From positions 1 to 11,432 of the forward strand of contig JAICEG010000135.1 of the NCBI GenBank assembly GCA_025924295.1: DNA of 11,432 bases, given 5' to 3'. The position numbers and the translations under genes were made by a program. The notes under the pieces were generated by a model that did not search any database, was not told the origin of the DNA, and worked only from the letters and a program-made list of their open reading frames with translations. The stretch is from Vicinamibacteria bacterium. Its GTDB lineage: Bacteria; Acidobacteriota; Vicinamibacteria; Vicinamibacterales; UBA2999. Positions 7,086-11,432 of this stretch are shown here, one piece after another (position 1 is the stretch's first letter; every line of letters starts with the position of its first letter).

Positions 7086-7810
7086 TACGAATCTCGACGA
7101 CTGCTGGAGTCGGTGGACGATCGTCGCCGGCGGCCGCGGAAGGATCTCGCTCGTGCCGCCGTTTTCGGGAACGAGGCGAGCGCCGCCATGGCGCGGGCGC
7201 TGCCGGCAGAGAGGTGGAGCGCCACGGCCTCGGCAGCCTTCACGGGATCTCTGGAGGCGATGGCCCGCACCAGCTCCTGGTGGGTGGCGTGGTCGCCCGA
7301 TGGCCGCGCGATGTGCGAGAGCCACAGCGCGGCAAAGGCGTGGCACTGATCGACGGCGTCGCAGAGCGGCTCGCATCGACTGTACGCGGCGATCTGGCGA
7401 TGGAACTTCCGGTGCAGCGCCGAGTACTGCTTGAGGTCCAGCCGCTCGCCCCGTTCGTCCAGTTCCTGCGCGAGCGACTCGAGGTGCTGGAGTTCGTGCG
7501 GGGTGGCCATGGCCGCCGCGCGCGTGGCGGCCTGCATCTCGAGCGCCTCGCGGACGACGAAATGGCCGGCGACATCCTCACATGACGGTGTTCGTACGCG
7601 CGTCCCGGCGCGCGGCCGGCTCTCGAGCAGCCCCTCGAACTCGAGACGCTGGAGCGCCTGCGCCGCCGGCAGCAGGCTGGTGCTCATCTCCGATGCGATC
7701 CGGCGGCGGGACATCGGCTGCCCGGGCTGCAGCGCGCCGCTGAGGATCTGCCGGCGCACGTTCTGATACACCCGCAGTCCCAGGGTGGCCGCTCGTTGCG
7801 AGTCGCGCAT
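7085..7810 (-). CDS. GntR-family transcriptional regulator with FCD ligand-binding domain
   Basis: A 241-residue FadR-subfamily GntR protein. The winged helix occupies about 13-75 (RVYQNVRRQILSGALQPGQP, then RRRIASEMSTSLLPAAQAL and QRLEFEGLLESRPRAGTRVR). The all-helical FCD effector domain follows (about 78-210) with likely metal/ligand histidines H133, H137, H177 and H199; H133 stands where many members have Asp. Such proteins usually bind small organic acids and repress neighbouring catabolic genes, here plausibly the divergent tannase operon. The start at 7810 (MRDSQRAATLGLRVYQ) matches usual family length; an upstream ATG at 7942 would add 44 residues read through the AT-rich promoter-like stretch, so I reject it. 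The recognition helix lacks the usual SRxPVREAL arginines. A basic Ser/Arg tail (220-241) ends at the TAA shared with the next gene's ATG. Confidence 0.88.
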   Translation of the reverse strand: MRDSQRAATLGLRVYQNVRRQILSGALQPGQPMSRRRIASEMSTSLLPAAQALQRLEFEGLLESRPRAGTRVRTPSCEDVAGHFVVREALEMQAATRAAAMATPHELQHLESLAQELDERGERLDLKQYSALHRKFHRQIAAYSRCEPLCDAVDQCHAFAALWLSHIARPSGDHATHQELVRAIASRDPVKAAEAVALHLSAGSARAMAALASFPKTAARARSFRGRRRRSSTDSSSRRDS

Positions 7811-7879
7811 ACGGTGGATTCGAATGGGCCGGGACGCGCCGCGGTTTTTCCGGCGGTGCGATCGTTCGCCATCCGAAAT

Positions 7880-7899
7880 TTGTTTCTCAATAAGAACAA
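7880..7899. promoter_or_regulatory. imperfect palindrome in the AT-rich island, candidate operator
   Basis: TTGTT at 7880-7884 and AACAA at 7895-7899 are inverted arms with a 10-base centre, so the arms face one turn of helix apart, as for dimeric repressors. It lies 70-90 bases upstream of the GntR start codon. This could be an autoregulatory site; short arms mean chance is possible. Confidence 0.25.
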
Positions 7900-7957
7900 C
7901 ACACGGCATTTCCGCCGTCAAGCGTTTCACGCTACCCATCATGTGGTAACCCGCCCG

Positions 7958-7970
7958 CCGTCTTTGACGG
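7958..7970. repeat. small perfect inverted repeat CCGTC-TTT-GACGG
   Basis: Five-base arms with a three-base centre in the divergent control region. The sequence CCGTCA also occurs at 7915-7920, the reverse complement of TGACGG at 7965-7970, so the element is partly repeated 50 bases away. Candidate protein-binding site, weak evidence. Confidence 0.2.
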
Positions 7971-7979
7971 TCCAGAGCC

Positions 7980-7994
7980 GGTGATGGTTCACCA
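7980..7994. promoter_or_regulatory. overlapping inverted repeats of TGGT/ACCA type, candidate GntR operator
   Basis: GGTGA-TGGT-TCACC (7980-7993) and TGGT-TC-ACCA (7985-7994) overlap. FadR-subfamily regulators commonly bind TNGT-N3-ACNA-like palindromes; here the spacer is two bases rather than three, so the match is imperfect. A related GGTAACC occurs at 7945-7951. Confidence 0.22.
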
Positions 7995-8115
7995 GCCCAA
8001 CCGTTTTTCAGCTCGAGTCGCGAATCGCCGCACGAGGGCAGGGTCCGTGGGCATAAGATGATGCCGCCGCCGTGACCGACCGGCTGCGAGGCTCACGGTG
8101 AGATGACGCTAACCC

Positions 8116-8120
8116 GGAGA
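8116..8120 (+). promoter_or_regulatory. Shine-Dalgarno site fixing the tannase start
   Basis: GGAGA lies seven bases before ATG 8127. It favours this start over the in-frame ATG at 8103, which has only GGTGAG pressed against it. Confidence 0.55.
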
Positions 8121-8126
8121 ATCTGT

Positions 8127-9701
8127 ATGCGTGTGCTGGTTGCTGCCCTGTTCATCCTGTGCGTGACCGCTGCCGCGGACGCGCAGCCGTTCGCGAATGC
8201 CAAGACCTCCCTGGCCGGGTATGCCAGCGCCCAGTCCGCTCCGCAGAGGGCGTGCGAAACCCTCTCGACGTTCAAGGGCGAGGACATCACGTCGATTCAG
8301 GCCCGGGTCGTGGCGGCGACCGCCGATACCCCACAGCACTGTCGTGTCACCGGAATCATCGCTCCCGAAGTGGCGTTCGAAGTGAACCTGCCGGAGCGGT
8401 GGAACCGTCGTTTCTACATGACGGGGAACGGCGGGCTCGCGGGCGACCCGGTCGACCAGCCCATGAACGCCGATCGAACCAGCGCCCTCATCAACGGTTT
8501 CGTCATGGCCCGGACCAATACCGGCCATGACGCGCGCAAGGAGCCAAGCGGGTCGTTCATCCTGAGCAATCCGCAGAAGGCGATCGACTATGCCTACCGG
8601 GCGGTGCACGTGACCGCCGACACGGCGAAAAAGATCGCCAACCAGTACTACGGGCAGCCAGTGACGTTCTCCTACTGGAGCTCCTGCTCGAATGGTGGTC
8701 GCCAGGGATTGCTCGAGGCGCAGCGTTATCCCGACGACTTCGATGGCATCGTCGCCAATGCCCCCTGGGTCGACCAGACCGGCTTCACGATGGGCGCGAT
8801 GTGGAACCAGAAGGCGTTGACTGAGGCGCCGGTGCCGCCGGCCAAGTTGCCCGTCCTGGCGCAGGCGGTGATGAACAAGTGCGACGGGGTCGATGGGCTG
8901 AAGGACGGGCTGATCGACGATCCGCGCAAGTGCTCGTTCGATCCGGTGCGCGACGCGCCCGCGTGTCGTGAAGGAACTGATACGCCGGACTGTCTCACGA
9001 GCGCACAGGCGATGGCGGTGAGAAAGATCTACGGCGGTCCTGTCAGCAACGGGAAGCCATTGTTTCCCGGGTTCATGGTCGGCAGCGAAGCGGTGAACAC
9101 CGCGCCCAACGGCACGACCGCCAGCGGGTGGCTGAACGCGATCGTTTCGGCAAAGCCGGAGGCCAAGCCCGCCGATTTCAATCTTGCCGAGGGCGTGATG
9201 CGCTACCTGATCCTCGATCCTCCACAGCCCGGGTACGACGCCATGACGTTCAACTACGACAAGGACCCGGCGCTCGTCGCACGCTGGAGCAAGCTCGCCG
9301 ACGCGAAAGACACCGATCTATCGCGGTTCCGCAAGAGCGGCGGCAAGCTGATCATGACCTACGGATGGGCCGACCAGATTCTGCAGCCGCTGATGGGCGT
9401 CAGCTACTACGAAGCCGTTGCCGCAAAGAACGACAACGCGGGTGACTTCGTTCGGCTGTTCATGATGCCGGGCGTCGCCCACTGCGCCGGTGGAGTCGGA
9501 CCCGATCGCAACGACGCGGTGACCGCCGTCATCGACTGGGTCGAGAAGGGAAAAGCTCCGGACTCACTGCTGGCCTCGAAGGTGACCGATGGAAAGGTCG
9601 TGCGCACGCGTCCGCTCTGCCCGTATCCGCAGGTTGCCCGTTACAAGGGGCAGGGCAGCATCGACGAGGCTGCGAACTTCAGCTGCGTAGCACCGCGATG
9701 A
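8127..9701 (+). CDS. secreted tannase/feruloyl-esterase family hydrolase
   Basis: A 524-residue exported alpha/beta hydrolase of the tannase family (fungal-type tannases, feruloyl esterases, MHETase), predicted to cleave esters of aromatic acids. Residues 1-19 are a signal peptide (MRVLVAALFILC core, ADA|Q cleavage). The family CS-D-HC set is complete: C187-S188 in SCSNGG, D416 in YGWADQ, H452-C453 in GVAHCAGG, the two cysteines being expected to form the disulfide next to the active site. The lid holds the calcium-loop-like segment CDGVDGLKDGLIDD (252-265) with C269, and C498/C520 form the usual C-terminal cysteine pair. Length is typical. Start ATG 8127 is preferred on its ribosome-binding site; ATG 8103 would add eight residues. 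The NHL gene follows after 17 bases, so they form an operon, probably under the divergent GntR regulator. Exact substrate unknown. Confidence 0.92.
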   Translation: MRVLVAALFILCVTAAADAQPFANAKTSLAGYASAQSAPQRACETLSTFKGEDITSIQARVVAATADTPQHCRVTGIIAPEVAFEVNLPERWNRRFYMTGNGGLAGDPVDQPMNADRTSALINGFVMARTNTGHDARKEPSGSFILSNPQKAIDYAYRAVHVTADTAKKIANQYYGQPVTFSYWSSCSNGGRQGLLEAQRYPDDFDGIVANAPWVDQTGFTMGAMWNQKALTEAPVPPAKLPVLAQAVMNKCDGVDGLKDGLIDDPRKCSFDPVRDAPACREGTDTPDCLTSAQAMAVRKIYGGPVSNGKPLFPGFMVGSEAVNTAPNGTTASGWLNAIVSAKPEAKPADFNLAEGVMRYLILDPPQPGYDAMTFNYDKDPALVARWSKLADAKDTDLSRFRKSGGKLIMTYGWADQILQPLMGVSYYEAVAAKNDNAGDFVRLFMMPGVAHCAGGVGPDRNDAVTAVIDWVEKGKAPDSLLASKVTDGKVVRTRPLCPYPQVARYKGQGSIDEAANFSCVAPR

Positions 9702-9718
9702 TCTGACTGGGAGCAGTT

Positions 9719-10915
9719 ATGAAGAAGTGGTGGTCGTTCGTCCTCGTGGGAGCGTGCGCCCTGGCCTGGGCGTCTTCGTTCACCGTCGACGCACGTCAAT
9801 CCCGCCCTCAGTTACTCGACGAGAACGGAGCACCTGTCTTCAAGGTGGATCCGTTCTGGCCGAAGCCGCTCCCCAACAGGTGGAGCATGCAGCAGGTCAC
9901 TGGCATCCACGTCGACCACGAAGATCACATCTGGTTCCTGAATCGCGCCGCCGCTGCCGAAGGCGATGAAATCGGCGGTGATGGCACGCCACCCCGGATC
10001 GACTGCTGCGTGCGCGGTCCTGAGGTCGTCGAGCTCGATCAGGATGGCAAAGTAGTTCGCGCGTGGGGTGGCCCCGGATACCACCCGCTCTGGCCGACGG
10101 CACTGCAAACTGTCATCGCCGATCGTCAGGGGTTCGTCTGGGTGGGAGGCACCGCGCCGCAGGACAGCATCCTCAAGTTCACGCGTGACGGGAAGTTCGT
10201 CTGGGACTTCGGCCACCGTCCTCCGCCAGGTGCGCAGCTGCCCGAGAACAACCAGCAGACCGACGTCCTCGTCTCGAAGGGCCGCTTCCAGCTCGACGAG
10301 GTCGCGCGCGAGATCTACATCATCAATTGGAAGCGTGTGCTCGTGTACGACATGGACACCGGCGCGTTCAAGCGGGGTTGGGGTGGCCACGGCATGCCGC
10401 TCAGCGAAGTTTCGAACGATCCCATCCCGCCATACAAGTGGAGCGGTGCTCCGCCGCCACCGGAGAAAAACTTCGTGCCGGATCTTCACTTCCTGGAGAT
10501 CTCACGCGACAGGCGTGTCTACATCGGCGAGCGCGGCCAGAACCGAATCCAGGTGTTCACCACTGACGGCAAGTGGCTGCAGGACTTCGAGGTGGCCGCC
10601 AACACGCCGGCCCGCGGGGAAGGATGCGGCGGCCTGAACAACCCGAAGCTGCCGCCGTGCGGAACGACCTACAAGCTGGCGATCTCGCGCGACGAGCCGC
10701 AGAAGTACTTATACGTGGCCGACGGCACCAACAACCGGGTATGGATCCTCGATCGCCAGAGCGGCAAGACCCTTGGGTCGTTTGGCGGCAACGGGCGCTA
10801 CGCCGGACAGCTCCACTGGATCAACGCGATCGCGATTGACTCGACCGGGAACCTTTACACGGGCGAGGTCGAACACGCGAAGCGGATCCAGAAGTTCGAG
10901 CCGGTCATGAAGTAG
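9719..10915 (+). CDS. secreted NHL-repeat beta-propeller, peptidyl-amidating-lyase-like
   Basis: A 398-residue exported protein. Residues 1-25 are a signal peptide (MKKWW, hydrophobic core, VDA|R). The mature protein begins with FKVDPFWPKPLPNRW, which I associate with a family abundant in Acidobacteriota. About six propeller blades can be picked out, for example VTGIHVDHEDHIWFLNR, TALQTVIADRQGFVWVGG, LEISRDRRVYIGERGQNRIQVF and INAIAIDSTGNLYTGEV, each with the G/D turn before an aromatic strand of NHL repeats. C96-C97 form a vicinal pair near blade one. Homologues are often named peptidyl-alpha-hydroxyglycine alpha-amidating lyase-like, but no such activity can be inferred here; a binding or lyase role on phenolic products is speculation. 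GGGAG at 9709-9713 is five bases before the ATG. Its last 11 bases overlap the convergent hydroxylase gene. Confidence 0.86.
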   Translation: MKKWWSFVLVGACALAWASSFTVDARQSRPQLLDENGAPVFKVDPFWPKPLPNRWSMQQVTGIHVDHEDHIWFLNRAAAAEGDEIGGDGTPPRIDCCVRGPEVVELDQDGKVVRAWGGPGYHPLWPTALQTVIADRQGFVWVGGTAPQDSILKFTRDGKFVWDFGHRPPPGAQLPENNQQTDVLVSKGRFQLDEVAREIYIINWKRVLVYDMDTGAFKRGWGGHGMPLSEVSNDPIPPYKWSGAPPPPEKNFVPDLHFLEISRDRRVYIGERGQNRIQVFTTDGKWLQDFEVAANTPARGEGCGGLNNPKLPPCGTTYKLAISRDEPQKYLYVADGTNNRVWILDRQSGKTLGSFGGNGRYAGQLHWINAIAIDSTGNLYTGEVEHAKRIQKFEPVMK

Positions 10916-11432
10916 TCGCTCGAAGGTCATCAACCCGCCAGCCGTCCAGGTCGTATTCGGACATGCAGCGATCCGCGAACGCCTTCATCCGGTCGTAGTT
11001 TCCGGTGCCGAGCGCGGCAAAGAGCGCGTACCGGCGGATCTCCTCGTGACTGCCGCTGTAGTTGATCTCATACAACTCGTGACGGCCACCGAATTCGGAA
11101 CCGACGGCGTCCCACAGCAGCTTCATCAGCTTCACACGCTGAACGGCGTCGACACCCGCCGAGCCGCGCAGGTAGCGATCGAGGTAGCCGCGCAGCTCCG
11201 GCGTCTTGAAGTCGTCGGCGTGTGAATTCAGGTAGATCAGGCCGCTCGCCACGGTCTTTTCGATCAGGTTCTTGATCTGCACGTATGCTTCGGGTGCGAG
11301 CACCTGGTAGGCGAGCGCGGCATCGAGGCCCGGCAGCACCGCGCCCGCGGTCCACGGCGTGGCGTTCATCGCCATTGCGTCCGACAGGCTCCACACCATG
11401 TTCCGCCAGGCGATGACCTCGCCGATGTTCGC
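10905..11432 (-). CDS. 4-hydroxyphenylacetate 3-hydroxylase (HpaB/PvcC) family protein, C-terminal part
   Basis: The frame stays open to the right edge of the window, so only the last 175 residues are seen; the start lies outside. The segment ANIGEVIAWRNMVWSLSDAM, then AYVQIKNLIEKTVASGLIYL, GYLDRYLRGSAG, RVKLMKLLWDAVGSEFGGRH and DRMKAFADRCMSEYDLDGW, matches the helical C-terminal domain of the HpaB/PvcC flavin-dependent monooxygenases, which hydroxylate phenolic rings ortho to the hydroxyl using reduced flavin from a partner reductase. The related 4-hydroxybutyryl-CoA dehydratases share the fold but differ in this C-terminal region, so the hydroxylase call is favoured. FGGRHELYEINYSG is the conserved loop near the end. 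Cytoplasmic. It is convergent with the NHL gene and overlaps it by 11 bases. Substrate cannot be fixed, but a phenolic fits the neighbouring tannase. Confidence 0.9.
   Translation of the reverse strand, partial: ANIGEVIAWRNMVWSLSDAMAMNATPWTAGAVLPGLDAALAYQVLAPEAYVQIKNLIEKTVASGLIYLNSHADDFKTPELRGYLDRYLRGSAGVDAVQRVKLMKLLWDAVGSEFGGRHELYEINYSGSHEEIRRYALFAALGTGNYDRMKAFADRCMSEYDLDGWRVDDLRATTS

Larger units (their letters stand above)
7811..8126. promoter_or_regulatory. divergent control region between the GntR gene and the tannase gene
   Basis: About 316 bases without a convincing gene, between divergently read genes. It contains an AT-rich island (about 7874-7903) in otherwise GC-rich DNA, fitting a promoter for the minus-strand regulators, and several short inverted repeats listed separately. 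A TAAGAT at 8054-8059 could be a -10 element for the tannase operon, but no good -35 lies at the right distance. I find no RNA gene here. The region must hold promoters for both directions; exact positions are not resolvable by eye. Confidence 0.5.

Noticed and set aside
6540..7349. 269-residue plus-strand frame opposite the regulators
   Set aside because: It is antisense to both the LuxR and GntR domains, which have clear conserved motifs; this frame has none.
7086..7376. N-terminal extension of the LuxR-type regulator up to 7376
   Set aside because: The added 97 residues are Arg/Pro/Gly-rich translation of the GntR gene in another frame; the family-like start is MLRVLLVE at 7085.
7811..7942. 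44-residue N-terminal extension of the GntR protein
   Set aside because: It would place coding sequence through the AT-rich promoter-like island, has no good ribosome-binding site and lies outside the usual family length.
8054..8059. TAAGAT as a definite -10 promoter element for the tannase operon
   Set aside because: Only four of six bases fit and no -35 hexamer is found at 16-18 bases upstream, so it is mentioned only as a possibility.

Overview
The window is high-GC, gene-dense bacterial DNA with short intergenic gaps, and it holds ten protein-coding genes, two of them cut by the window edges. I saw no rRNA, tRNA, CRISPR array or insertion sequence. The gene mix suggests an environmental, plant-matter-degrading bacterium, most likely an Acidobacteriota of the Vicinamibacteria type. 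The pointers are a tannase-family esterase next to a secreted NHL/amidating-lyase-like propeller whose early part reads DPFWPKPLPNRW, and an SMP-30-like protein with a Gly/Arg-rich linker. That placement is inference from family resemblance, not a database result.

Left block, plus strand, 1-6448. In order: the 3' part of an alpha/beta-hydrolase-like gene, a GNAT acetyltransferase, a 63-residue very basic DUF6496-type protein, a family-4 glycosyltransferase, an amylo-alpha-1,6-glucosidase-like glycoside hydrolase overlapping the glycosyltransferase end, and a secreted SMP-30/gluconolactonase-like beta-propeller. Gaps are 16, 53, 45, below 0 and 60 bases, so much of this could be co-transcribed. 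The glycosyltransferase and glycoside hydrolase look like a functional pair acting on an intracellular glucan or small glycoside.

Middle block, minus strand, 6450-7810. A GntR/FCD regulator is followed by a LuxR-type response regulator whose start codon shares a base with the upstream stop (TAATG). The receiver domain of the second protein has lost the phospho-accepting Asp (Cys54 there) and the other usual active-site residues. It is therefore probably a phosphorylation-independent regulator made together with a ligand-sensing GntR protein. This bicistron is the most unusual item in the window.

Right block, 7811-11432. A roughly 316-base divergent control region with an AT-rich island and small inverted repeats separates the regulators from a plus-strand pair: a secreted tannase/feruloyl-esterase-family hydrolase with a full CS-D-HC catalytic set, and 17 bases later a secreted NHL-repeat propeller. 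Convergent to them, overlapping by 11 bases, is the C-terminal part of an HpaB/PvcC-type flavin-dependent hydroxylase that runs off the right edge. Together these suggest, as a hypothesis, a locus for using plant phenolic esters: hydrolysis outside the cytoplasm, then ring hydroxylation inside, under the neighbouring GntR regulator.
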